From Lepidurus packardi (lineage: Eukaryota; Arthropoda; Branchiopoda; Notostraca; Triopsidae), in assembly GCA_023053545.1 (NCBI GenBank), contig JAKZAN010000002.1, positions 1,782,375 through 1,846,374 of the forward strand: DNA of 64,000 nucleotides. The letters are read 5' to 3'. The stretch's first letter is position 1; each line of letters starts with the position of its first letter. This document shows positions 38,201 to 49,915 of this stretch, in pieces. The position numbers and the translations under genes are program-made. The notes under the pieces were generated by a model, which was not told the origin of the DNA, made no database searches, and was given only the letters and a program-made list of their open reading frames with translations.

Positions 38201-40339
38201 GTTAAAAAATAGCTTAGAAATTACTTAAGAAATTTCTGAAGTAATTGATTGACCATATTTCGGAAAAATGCTGCAGAATTACGGAAGACAGTTGTTAAAG
38301 CTTTACTTCGGAAAATTAAGTTATAGCTGAGAAAATTCGTAAGGAATTGGCAGCGAATACTTTGTAATATTACTGAAGTATTAACTTAAGGAATTACTTC
38401 AGAAAGTTAAGATATAGCTCAATTACTACAGAGATTATTGAAGGAAATGGTAGTGAATACTTCAGAGTATTGCTGCACAATTAAGTGAGACACTTGTGAG
38501 TATTACCTAGACAGCTAGGAAGGATTAGTAAGATTACTTTAGCAATTGTAAAGAATTACCTCAACCATTCCTAAGAATTACTCCAGAAATTGCTGAAAAA
38601 TACTTCAGGAAATAGTAAAGGATTAAGTAGGGATTTAATAAGAATCATCGAAGTAACTACTAAAAGAACCTCTTAAATCAATGTGAATGATTCTCTTGAA
38701 ACACTTGTTAAGAATTCTTTAAGAGAATTATTAAAGAATTACTTAACAAGATTTCTAAAGAATTACTTAGAAAATGTCAAAGAATTACTGAAAAGGTTTT
38801 GGGGAGGGAAATGTCTAAATATTAGTCGTTACTTAGGCCAAAGATCGTGCGGTGGCTAAGAATTTGCGAGCCAAGTTCGAGAAATGGGAAGTGCAGATGG
38901 AACAGCGCGAGAATCGTGTCAATGCCTTGACTAGCGAAGAGATCCAAGCCAGTTTGGACACGGCCAAGAACCTGAAGGCGCGTTTTGAATCGATGAAGAC
39001 CGAAGCTGCATCCCCTGAGAAGCCCAAAGCCAAAGTCAACCGATTTGTGGTAAGCCCTTGAGAAAGTTCTTCCTTTTCACAGTTTCGGATTGGAAATTTC
39101 GCTGTTGTGTTTGAAGTGTTTCAATGTGTTTCGTATTCCGTAACGTTTAATTGAAAACCCTTGGCCTTCGAAAAAGTAGGGGCATGACGTTTCTTCACTA
39201 ACCACAAACCTCCACGAGTGACTTTTTGATTCCGTTGTTTTGGTTTTTTGAATAGTATTTCCGTAACTAATAGATTGTTGAGATCTTGTCGGGTTTTTCC
39301 CTCGATTGAGTTAGTTAATAACTTTCTGTGGTAGCATGGCTCGTCTATTTTCAGTTTTGCAAGTTTTTTTCTTAACTATTCTGGCCTTGCGCGTTTCTTA
39401 TTGGCGTAAACTTTTAATTTTTTACATTTCTATTTTTATTTACATTCTGTTTTTCGTTGTTTTGTCTTTTTCATTGTAGTAAACAATACGTGAAAAGGAA
39501 ACTTGGATGGGAAGAAATGGGAGGACATCGTCGAGTTTATAGTTTTTCTGTTTTTTTAACTTTTCATGTTTCGAAAAAAAAAATTATTAACGCTGTGTCG
39601 TGTGTTTACCAGAAATTTTCATTAATTGTACCATATATTATTAGCAATTTAAAAAAAAAAATATTATTTGGAGCGCTTCTCAAGAGCAAACAAAAGCTGA
39701 GATAAACGGAATTCAGTTAGGTCTTATCACTTGTTCAAGTACATATAAAACCAAACAAGAGGTTTGTGGAAAGTGTGTGGAACGCTTGTCAATACATTGT
39801 GGTTTCAATGGGAGTCAATTAAACTCGATTATAAAGTAGAAAAGAGAGTTTAAAGAACTGAAGGGTTTGTAGGAATTGCAGGAATCTTATGCGGAAACTT
39901 GCAATACATGTGGAAAACGCGTTTATGCGATGGAAAAACTCGAAGCTGCGTCAAAGATCTTCCATAAATCTTGCTTCAAGTGCTCTAAATGCTCCTGTGT
40001 GCTCAGGTAAAGTTTCTTTTTACTCCATTTGCTTGGAAACTTTATCCCGAGTTGATAGTTGGGTTCTAATAGAGAAATTCATGTTTATGTTCCGTTAGAT
40101 TGGAGACGTTTACGCAAAATAAAGGCAGATTGTACTGCACACCACATTTCAAGCAACTCTTTATCGTAAAGGGTAACTATGACGAAGGCTTTGGGGACGA
40201 ACAACTGTGCAAGAAATGGATGAGCGAGAAGAACAAGAATGGAGTGCAGGCAGAAGCCCTGAGCCATACAAATGGGTGTAGTAAGAGCCCCGAAGTCGAC
40301 GAATGGGATGTTTTGGAACAAGAATTGTTAGAAGAGTGA
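29262..40339 (+). CDS. Large LIM-domain protein, EPLIN/LIMA1-like (two LIM domains)
   Basis: Predicted cytoskeletal adaptor of about 1,522 aa in 20 inferred exons. Exon 1 (29262-30803) is a long acidic, Glu/Gln-rich region with short internal repeats (SNNEVEDNEQQLF type). A Lys-rich tract follows (31204-31250), then Ser-rich segments with RRSFSDLT and RGSFEDLS repeats. The first LIM domain lies at 35577-35872 (CRLCQKQV to YCKPHFKSLF-like FCKPHFKSLF). A middle part (36069-39049) carries repeated SRFSVFEK, LKERFEKG and LKARFESM motifs and an acidic tract. The second LIM domain is at 39882-40165 (CNTCGKRVYAMEKLEA to YCTPHFKQLF), followed by KGNYDEGFG as in EPLIN. Joining the halves needs a 36-nt intron (36033-36068); without it, the first LIM domain ends at a TAG (36066-36068) and the second half could be a separate gene. 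Function is inferred from family only. Confidence 0.8.
38060..38800. repeat. Degenerate AT-rich tandem array in a LIM-gene intron
   Basis: The intron between the exons ending at 38036 and starting at 38837 consists of many variants of a phrase like ATTACTTCNGAAANTTAAG and ATAGCTNAGAAATTACT. Longer units begin near 38068, 38185, 38300 and 38392 (spacing roughly 90-120 bp). It looks like an old, decayed minisatellite. Confidence 0.6.
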
Positions 40340-41570
40340 ATAAATAGATAAATAACTCGCAAGCGAAGATAAAAGAAGGAAAAAAATCATTAAAACGACC
40401 AAATTCTATTGTATTTGAAAGTGCTGACAACTTTTTGTGTGACCCGTCTTTTGCATTGAGTCTTTGAATATTACACGCTTGACAATATCAACCTCGAAAG
40501 TACCGGAGGTGATTTTCCCTTCTCGTGTTTCAATCTTTTGTTTATCTAATATATGTTTAACGCTTTAAATACTTTTAGTACCAACTGCGGTTTCCACGTA
40601 GTTTTAAGTACGTAATATGTGTACGTAAGGAGTCTCAATTCATTCGAGAATGCAAGTGATGATGTTACAAGTTGCTAAACGAATTTGCTATCGAACGTTG
40701 CGAATACGTTGGTCGCCCAAAGAGAAGTCAAACTTGGTGGTGTTTTGGCGCTTTTCCAAGCAGGTGGTCAGCACATATATCTCCTTTATATTTAGGCTAA
40801 AGGCCGTGTTTAGTTGCTGACTTGACTAATGAAAGGTCTACCCGTGTGGGTGTTTTGGCACGTTACTAATGCGGATTTGCTCCCAGTTTGCGTTATTTCA
40901 AATTATTGTGATGCGGAGTATATTCTCGTTGTGAACATGTGGTTCTGTTAATCTATAACGGACGGTGGTTATGTGAACTCTAAAGGATTAAATGGCTACA
41001 TTTGTTCTACAAACGTAAAAACGTACAACTAGCGTCAAAAAGCAATTCGCGCTCCGCTTGAGTTTTACGTTGTATCGAGTTAAAATGTACATGCTAGTAA
41101 TCCTATAATTGTGGTTTTGCGTTACTAATGCCCAGTTTATTTTCTGTGCATTGATATTTGGGTTTGTGTATCGATATCAAAGTAATATAATAGCGATAAA
41201 AACTCTGAAATATTTGGAACAATTTGAACATTTGGAACCTAAAGATCCGTAGCGGGAAAGCGTGAACTAATCCAAACCATTTCTTTTGTGCCAGTTGGCA
41301 AAAAGGGACCGATCGTAGTTCTTTACCTTGCGCGGGAAACCGGGCTGATTCAAACACGCTAAATGGGCCAAACTCAAAAGACACCATAACGAGTTTTGCG
41401 GAATAAAGATATAAAAAAATTTGGAACTTTCCACGAAATTTACGTGTATCCTACTTTCTATAGGCATTATTTGCTGTTTGCGCAGACTGAGACACAATGT
41501 GTCCCGAGGCTTATGGCTTATGCGTGAAAATAGAAGCGATTAAAACGTTTCGCTTTATTTATGATTTAAT

Positions 41571-41670
41571 GTGGAATGCTTCACGACTTTGCATGTCATC
41601 CTTGCGCCAGGGGCTATGCTAAGCTTCTCTGTATCTTTCCCATGTTAGAATACGTAATGCTGGAGCATTA
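41571..41670 (-). ncRNA. U6 snRNA-like sequence, probably a pseudogene or variant
   Basis: On the minus strand the 3' two thirds match U6 spliceosomal RNA closely: GATACAGAGAAG (containing the invariant ACAGAGA box), TTAGCAT, GCCCCTG, CGCAAGGATGACA and TCGTGAAGC, in order and at about the right spacing. The 5' stem-loop is strongly diverged, single-base changes are scattered, and no run of T follows the 3' end as a Pol III terminator would. A retroposed or decayed U6 copy is the likeliest reading; a divergent functional gene is less likely. Confidence 0.6.
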
Positions 41671-42037
41671 CATCCGTCGTGTAGCAATGTTATATAAACC
41701 CAAAGTCACGTTCGACAGAGCGCGACCGGTCAAAACAGCGGCAAAGGAACCGAAATAGGGTCGTTTTTTCATATAAAGCCAGAAATGAAAGATTTTCAAA
41801 CAAAAAAACAAAAGGTTTAATGTAACAAAATGTAAAAAACAAAAGGTTTAATGTAACAGTAATATTTCTAGTATAGATTTTCCTTTTGACCTTTAAATAA
41901 TGATCCGTGTCATTTCAGATATAATGCAGGCTTTCGAACGAACCTGAGCACTCGATTCTGATTTGTACGATTCTGAGCACTCGAAATCGCCTCTTCGCGG
42001 TTCGCATTTCATTAATTCGCGTGGAAATAAGTGAGCT

Positions 42038-42047
42038 GCGCGGGAAA
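42038..42047. promoter_or_regulatory. E2F-like site at the DNA ligase I start
   Basis: GCGCGGGAAA, which contains the E2F consensus TTTCCCGC in reverse complement, directly precedes the ATG. DNA ligase I is a known S-phase, E2F-controlled gene in animals, so the site is plausible, though its position over the 5' UTR is unusual. Confidence 0.4.
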
Positions 42048-45000
42048 ATGTCCCAGAAAACGATAACGTAAATTAACTATAATACGAAATTGAATATTAA
42101 CACGATGATCTTGAAACCTTGACTATTGTAATTATATTTTTTTACTTAGGTCTTTCTTTGGCAAACCCAAAGTGGTCAAGAAAAGTGAACTTGAGGAAAA
42201 TAAAAGTGAAACATCCAGCGACAAGCCATCACCGTCATCAAAAGAAGAAACACAAGACGGTAAACTTGCCAAAAAGTGAGTTGGGACACAATTTTGCAGG
42301 CCAATGACTACTTCAATCCTGTTGTGTGGACTTCTAAGACAGATAAAACCGTTGTTTTCAACGGTCTCTTGTATGCCAAAGCCTGTGGCATCTTTTAGTG
42401 TATTTCACCCCTTTGATTTATGCAAATTGACACTCAAACTCAAGATTCAGCCTGCCAGACCGCTTACGCTTTTCTTGCCACTCTACAGGAAAGCGAAAGA
42501 TGTGCCACAAGTCAAACCTAAACAAGAATTGTCTGCACTAGAAGACTCGCCCATCAAAGCTGCCGCCTCCAGCAAACGAAAAAGTCACGTCATTTCCAGT
42601 GATGAAGAAGGCTCCGATGAACCAAAGTAAAGTTGTGCTCTTTTCAAACACTTGTGTAGATTTTCAACTCTTTGTTTATTGCAGAATCGAACCAGTTAAG
42701 GATAAAAGTCCTGTTAATAAATCAAAATCTAAAGGAAAGACCCAAGCCAAGAAAAACAAGGTCAAAGCAACTTCAGTTGTGGCTGAAACCAAACTTGACC
42801 CCAAAAACGAACCAGAAGAGTGCGAGAAAGGCGAAATTTCAGAGACCTCAGATAGCAAAGCAGAATCGAACAAGGCTTCTAAACCTGAGACCAAGAGCAT
42901 GCTTGTGAACGTCGAAATTGCTGAGTATAATCCTTCCAAAAATAGTTATCATCCCATCAACGATGCTTGTTGGAAAAATGGAGAAAGGTAAAATTCTTCC
43001 TTTTGAATCTACACTTCTAATCTATTATTTTCTCCTAGAGTGCCTTATCTAGCCTTAGCCAAAACGTTAGAGCTTATCGAAGCCACCAGCTCGCGACTGA
43101 AGATGATCGAAATCTTGGCCAATTTCCTTCGCTCGGTCATTGTTTTAACTCCTACAGATCTTCTGCAGTCAATCTATCTTTGCCTCAACCAGTTAGCTCC
43201 AGCGTACGTTGGTAAAGCACTTTTTCTGCCTAATTTCCATAAAACCTATTTCATAATGCTCCAAAAACAATTCAATTATCATAAATGAATTTAAATGTAT
43301 GTATATACTTTACACATACTACTCAACGAACTAATAAAAGAACGCTAAAATAATTTTTATCGTATATCATTTTTATATGTATTTTTATTAGTATTTGTTA
43401 TAATTTTGTTGTTAATTAAATATTTGTATATGTATTGTTTTTAATATATTGTAATTTATCATATTTTTTTGCTCGTTTTTATAGGTTTGGAGTTGGGAGT
43501 AGGTGACTCGGTCTTAATTAAAGCGTTGGCTCAAGCTACTGGTCGCAGCGTGGACAAAATCAAAGCCGATGCAGCAGCCAAAGGCGATTTGGGTCTGGTA
43601 GCTGAAGCTTCTAAAGGAACACAGCGAATTATGTTTCAGCCTGCTCCTTTAACCGTCAAAGCCGTCTTTGACAAGCTAAAAGACATCGCTTCCATGACTG
43701 GGACGTCTGTAACTTGAGTTCTCCTCAATTTCTGGACAAAATCTCATAAAATTTGTTTTAATTTCAGTCACAAGGAAAGAAAGTGGACAGGATCCAGCAA
43801 CTTTTGGTGGCTTGTCGCGTCACAGAAGCTCGGTACATCATCCGCAGCTTGGCGGGCAAGCTACGGATTGGTTTAGCAGAACAATCCGTGCTGCAAGCCA
43901 TCGCCCAAGCGTGCACTTTAACCCCGCCAAATCAATCTTACCCGCCCGAGGTCTTGAACGCAGGCAAAGGGCTTTCTGTTGATGCTTTGAAAGCTAAAGT
44001 TGATGAAAGTTCTATGCTTATCAAAACTGCTTACTGGTAAACCCGAAAAGTTAATTTTTCTCTAAAAATCCTTCAATTTTTTAACAAAAGGATATTTCTA
44101 GTCAATGCCCTAGTTATGATCGCATCGTACCCGTACTTTTGGAACACGGAATAGCTGCGTTACCTTCACATTGCACTCTCACACCAGGCGTTCCTTTAAA
44201 ACCAATGTTAGCGTGCCCTACAAGGGGCGTGTCTGAAGTTCTGCAGCGATTCGAGAAGGCAGACTTCACCTGTGAGTGGAAATACGACGGAGAACGGGCT
44301 CAAGTAACGTTTTTCTTTCAGATTTTACAAGTTCACGTAGAACTTATACAAGTTTTCGTTTTAAGCTCAAAAAGTGATGTTCAAAATCAATTTTCTTCAT
44401 TTTTGCTTAGATTCACTTGTGTGAGGATGGAATGGTGCGTATTTACAGTAGAAATCAAGAAGATAATACCAGTAAATACCCTGACGTCATCAATCGCTTT
44501 AAAGCTAGTTTGCAGCCTTCAGTCAAGTCCTGTATTGTGGACAGCGAAGCTGTAGCGTGGGATAGGGAGAAAAAACAGCTTTTGCCCTTTCAGGTTCTCT
44601 CCACGCGCAAGCGCAAAGTACGTTCTTTTACCCTAAGATATTAATTTATTTGTGGTACGAAGTTTACTTTCTATCGAATTCTACTTTGGTAGGATGCCCA
44701 AGAGGCAGAAATAAAAGTGCAAGTGTGTATTTTCGCCTTTGATTTGCTGTACCTTAACGGAGAAGCTTTGGTGCGGGAGCCTCTGAAGAGACGCCGAGAG
44801 CTCTTGCACGATTCCTTGAAAGTTGTGGAGGGAGAACTTCAGTTTGCCACAGGCAAAGATCCGAAGACTGTAGAAGACATTGAAGAGTTCCTAGACGAAT
44901 CTTTGAAAGGTATGAAGATCTCTTCCACTCTTTAATTAACGTTAGTCCCAATTTTAATTGATATTTAATTGATATTCAATTGGGTTTAATGAGTATAGTT

Positions 45001-45892
45001 GGGATGTACTTCACTTTCATTGGTTTTAATACTAGTAATTAGTATCTAATTGTTGTTTAACTGGTTTTAAATGCGATTATTTGGGATTTTGTTGCAGGTC
45101 ATTGTGAGGGATTGATGGTAAAAGCGTTGGAGAAACACGCGACGTATGAAATTGCGCGAAGGTCTCATAATTGGCTTAAATTGAAGAAGGATTACCTGGA
45201 AGGCGTAGGAGATACTATTGACGCAGTGGTCATTGGAGGCTATTTAGGGACTGGCAAACGTACTGGCAATTACGGAGGCTTCCTATTAGCTTGCTACGAC
45301 ACCGAAAATGAAGAATTTCAATCTCTGTGCAAAGTAGGTTCGATTTTTGAGGCGACAATTTGAAGGTTCCATTCTATCTGTTTTCGTGTGCGTTTTTTTA
45401 GATTGGAACTGGGTTCAGTGATGAAGATTTCTTGAACCATACAAAGTTCTTCAAGGATCATTTATCAAATGGCCCCAAATCATATTACCGGTTTGATCCT
45501 TCCTTGGCGCCAGACCAATGGTTCGAGCCTGCGCAAGTTTGGGAGATCAAGTGTGCAGATCTGTCAATTTCGCCAGTTCATAGAGCAGCTGTCGGCATTG
45601 TAAGCATTTTCCGAATTTTTTTTAGTCATTGTTTGAACATATCTTTTTTAGGTTAATCCAGAGAAGGGAATTTCGTTGAGGTTTCCCAGATTTCTTCGAA
45701 TACGTGACGATAAAAACCCGGAAGACGCAACTTCAGCTCAGCAAGTAAGATAATGAACTTAATTGAAAGAATTGGATAATTTTATTTGCTGTTTTTTTAT
45801 TGCAGATTGCAGACTTGTACAACAACCAAGAGCAAATTAAAAATAGTGGGGATTTTGCTAAAGGCATGGATGAAGAGGAGGGTTTTTATTGA
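42048..45892 (+). CDS. LIG1: DNA ligase I (ATP-dependent replicative ligase)
   Basis: Seals Okazaki fragments. Fourteen exons can be joined without a frame break, giving 830 aa. Exon 1 is only 20 nt (42048-42067). Spliced to 42150 it gives [18 protein letters not shown], an intact PCNA-interacting PIP box (QKTITSFF) split by intron 1. A Lys/Ser/Glu-rich disordered region follows (to about 42900), then the DNA-binding domain ([20 protein letters not shown]). The adenylation domain has the nucleotide-binding lysine in [10 protein letters not shown] (exon 44102-44303). Later conserved parts are [18 protein letters not shown] and the OB-fold with [17 protein letters not shown]. It ends EEEGFY at 45892 and converges with the ACBP gene 120 bp downstream. 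Confidence 0.97.
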
Positions 45893-46012
45893 GCACCATC
45901 ATTACCTTCCAAGTTTTTTGTATTTTGCGTGGTTCTTTTACAATGTTAGAACATTCAAAAAAGAGAGAAAAAGAGTTATTTGGGGTTAGGGACTTTGATT
46001 TCTGCGTGCTTA

Positions 46013-46469
46013 TTACTTGCCGTATTTGACAACAAGCTCTTCTACTTTGGTGATGTAGGCTTCTTTGGCAGCGTCAGCAGACATGCCCTTTTTGGAGTCC
46101 CATGAATCCCACTTGGCTTTGCCCTTCAAGTCGAACATACCAGGACGAGCTAGAGATAAAGAGAGATAAAGAGAGATCAAGGTTGATAAATCTTTTTTGT
46201 CTTTTCGCAAACTCGGCGTTAGCTACGTGTACGTACAGATATTCACGTCGCCAACGGTGGCTTGCTTGTATAGAGCGTAGACTTCTTTGAGTTCATCGTC
46301 CGTGGGGCGACCAGATAACACTTTAACGTCTTCTGCGGCTTGGTTGAAACGCTAGAGGGGAAAACATAATGAGAATGCGGAAAACTAGAGAAGAATTCTA
46401 ATTTTGTATAAATTTACTTGCATACGGTTAAAATTTCGGAGGAATGTAACTTACCTCGTCTAAAGACAT
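46013..46469 (-). CDS. Acyl-CoA-binding protein (ACBP/DBI)
   Basis: Cytosolic carrier of medium- and long-chain acyl-CoA esters. Three exons: 46455-46469 (MSLDE), 46237-46351 and 46013-46149, giving 88 aa, typical for ACBP. Conserved residues are present: FNQAAEDVK, the ligand-binding [29 protein letters not shown] and the terminal [14 protein letters not shown]. Start and joins are unambiguous (phase 0, then phase 1). Confidence 0.95.
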
Positions 46470-47389
46470 GACAAAAGATCTAGGATGCGTCAAAAGAAAA
46501 CAATATCGACTTCCACGTATTCAACTTTGGAACGAAATGACAAATCGACAAGTCCCCGAGCCTTTGGTGAAATTTGCTGCTGGTCCGTCCCCTGTGCCGT
46601 ACGAGATACGGCACAGGGGACGGACCAGCGATGCGATAATGGATAGATGGGAGGATAGGCTCGCAGTTCGGAGTTCGCCAATATCTTGGTGCTAAGCCAC
46701 GTTCTCCCTTGTATAACTCGTCCCATTTCCAAATCGTCCCACAACCCAATGGTTCACAAACCAAGTCGTGCCAAATCCATCTTGGGACAAGTCCAATTCC
46801 TCGGTTTAGCTCATACTTAGACTATTTCAAATGCCCTATTTGGTTTATATCTACTTGATAATTAATTATATTAATTTAGCTAGGGATGCACTTTCGTAAA
46901 ACTGCATACATGCTTGTTAGCTCCGTCGTTTATGTATGTTCCGAGGGGAACTAAGGTACGAAAGAAGACGTAGTATGCAAACTACAAACGAACCTTCTCG
47001 GTTTACGGACCACAATTTGATTTGAAATATAATGAATATCCTTAACTAGGGTTGCTACTTCTATTTACAAGATTTTAATTTTCGTAAGGCTTAGTACGTT
47101 GAAGATTAAATAAACATGAAATTATGGTAGCTTCATGTTTTTAGAATGCTTACGTTTCAAATAGATTTACTTTTTAAAAAGTTGAGTTTTCTAAAGTTGG
47201 GTTTGGGTCGAGTTGGACTAGGGCCGAGTTAATAAAGTGCCAGAGTTGGTCATGGGACGAGTTCGTATGGGCTGAATCTTAAATGGGACGACGTGGCCTT
47301 ACCCCGACACGTTCATTCGTTCGCGTTTCCTCGTTTGTTTTCTTCTTTCTTGTGTGAACTATAGAGGGCTAAGCAACCCGTAATTCACA
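46470..47389. other. Intergenic region between ACBP and RPL37A with a hairpin
   Basis: This 0.9-kb stretch separates two divergent genes. It contains a perfect 23-bp hairpin (46579-46629) and a looser inverted pair of the phrase TGGGACGAGT: ACTCGTCCCA near 46717 and TGGGACGAGT near 47253. Together these suggest a decayed inverted-repeat element. The 3' end must include the RPL37A promoter. Confidence 0.5.
46579..46629. repeat. Perfect 23-bp inverted repeat with 5-nt loop
   Basis: Left arm 46579-46601 begins GCTGGTCCGTCCCCTGTGCC. The loop is CGAGA (46602-46606), and the right arm 46607-46629 is its exact reverse complement. No T-run or gene end adjoins it, so it is not a terminator. Confidence 0.85.
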
Positions 47390-47986
<597 letters not shown>

Positions 47987-48286
47987 ATAGGAGTTACTAT
48001 GCTCGCCTTGGAAATCCTAATGCTGAAATACAAAAGGATGGAAAAGGACACTCATAAAACTGCCTCATTCACTTCTATTTATGTATGTATTTATTTACAT
48101 TGCTCATTTACATAGGGGGAGGGCGATTCTCGGTTATATATAGCTGTTCAAACCTTTAGGTAGACACTTTCAAAGCACATTAGGTGTAGCTTCACTGGAT
48201 CTTCCTTAGAAAGCAGAAAGAAACACACGGTTGAGGAAAAGGGGGAGATACTGATAGTTTTTTTTTTTACGTTTCAAAATCTTTCC

Positions 48287-49915
48287 TTAGTCGATTAAAT
48301 CATCCTCAGATATGATTTCGAAACCCTCTTCAGTTTCTTGGGAGCTTAGACTCTCTTGGGCTGATTGCAAGTAATTGCTCAGCAAAGTCTGCCCAACCGC
48401 GACCACATTATACAACGAAGATTGCGTTGCAGCTTTGCTAATAGCTTCGTTCATAATAGTCATCAATCCAGGCGGCTCATTAGTCTCATGCTGAGTGAGC
48501 CGAGGATCAGCTGGAGGAGTAGTAAATGAAAGCCCGTGGGAGAACTCCTCTTCCAAATCATCGCTAAACGTATCTTCCTCTTGAGATAGTTGCTTCAAGC
48601 TTTTTAATCTGATATGTTCTTCCAATTCCTTTACTTCCTGATCACTTTCATCCAAGTCCATTAAAGGCAATGAGGAGGGAAAACCAATCTCGTCTCCAGG
48701 AGTACCTTTAAAAGCACACAAACTCAATTAGCATACCTTCAAATACGCTTTTGTCCCTATTTTTTCTTTTACTAACAAGTCAGAAGCTTACCAGAAGTTG
48801 ATTCTGTTAAATTCACAGCTTTTTCCAAACAAAGCAAATCTGCAGCTTCTAAATTGGGTAAAAAGTCTTCCAGAACATCTTCAAAATCTAAGACAACTTT
48901 TTAAAAGATGAACAGAACTCTCACTTGTTTACCAGTTGGGATAATTCCAAGCTGTTTTTCAATAGCGGAGAACAATGCGTCCATAAATGCTAAAACAGGA
49001 CTCAAATAAGGTGGCAAACCTTGAAGGAACCATCGCGGGAGTAGAAAGAGTGCCATAGGAAGTAAAAGGGCTAGGAACCATCCAGGAACAAGACGGCCAA
49101 CAATGGCTAAACTTAGCCAACCAAAGGACATGATACCACAAAACTAGAGTTTTACTAGTTACTCCCAAGTTCGAACAGTTTAATTTCTGAATATATTTGT
49201 GTAAATTGTACCAATAATGGATTTGTGTTTCTTAATTGTAATAATCCTCGATATCTTTGGTAAGCCGCCATTTTTAGTCGCTGGTACTCGTTTGGTATCT
49301 CTGAACCCAATTCCACTCTTCGAAGGACAAAAGACACGTTACGCCGCTTTCATTGTTAAGGTTTTCATTGTTTACCTATAGTAGAGTGGATTCCAAGCGT
49401 CGGAGGAAGGCTGAGGAACGCTAATTTCAGGCCAAATATAATTTTTCCACAAATCGCGGGAACAAACTACCAAGACAAGCAAGAAAAAGGAGTAAACTGG
49501 CTGTCTGGCAGCCCAGTATACGCATCTGTAGGGAACAAAGACGCAATTAATGGTGAAAGTCAAGGACGAGCAAAAAAAGTGGGTCAAACAACATGGAAAT
49601 TTAGATACGCCTCAGCGGTTTTTTTAATCAAGTGAAGTGTGTACATATTACTCAATACAATAACAATAATGTGTTATTGTGTACAAGCGTTTTTATTTCT
49701 GAATACAAAGATTAGAAGGAAGTAGGAAGACCAAATTACCCTAGGATTAGGTAGGATACCAACAATGAAAGAAAACTTCGCCATGGCGTTTCCCATAAAA
49801 GTAGACGCTCAATATCAATCACAATCCACGCTGGTTTCACCTGCTCAGCTATGGGTTCAATCACTGCCGGTTTCTTGGCTTTAAACCACGGAAATTGGTA
49901 GAAAAAATCCAACAT
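48287..49915 (-). CDS. Reticulophagy regulator (RETREG/FAM134 family ER-phagy receptor)
   Basis: ER membrane-shaping receptor that recruits LC3/Atg8. Six exons: 49740-49915, 49376-49525, 49212-49317, 48933-49143, 48792-48887 and 48287-48705, in frame, 385 aa. The reticulon-homology region has two hydrophobic hairpins. The first runs WETPWRSFLSLLVSYLILG to PVYSFFLLVLVVC; the second is SFGWLSLAIVGRLVPGWFLA to LLPRWF. Between them lies WPEISVP, characteristic of the family. The C-terminal half is acidic and disordered and ends in a putative LIR motif, EEGFEIISEDDL (core F-E-I-I), just before the stop. It converges with RPL37A and is head-to-head with the GalNAc-transferase locus. Confidence 0.85.

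Larger units (their letters stand above)
40340..42047. other. Intergenic region between LIM gene and DNA ligase I
   Basis: No protein-coding gene seen. It contains the U6-like sequence on the minus strand at 41571-41670 and the DNA ligase promoter with an E2F-like site next to the start codon. Near 41800 a short direct repeat (AACAAAAGGTTTAATGTAAC) occurs twice. Confidence 0.5.

Noticed and set aside
38060..38800. CRISPR-like array
   Set aside because: Units are degenerate with no constant repeat plus unique spacer pattern, and the DNA is eukaryotic intron.
42676..42939. Minus-strand ORF inside the DNA ligase gene
   Set aside because: Shadow of the Lys/Glu-rich disordered exon of LIG1.
46605..46635. 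Rho-independent terminator at the perfect hairpin
   Set aside because: No T-run follows, no gene ends there and the genome is eukaryotic.
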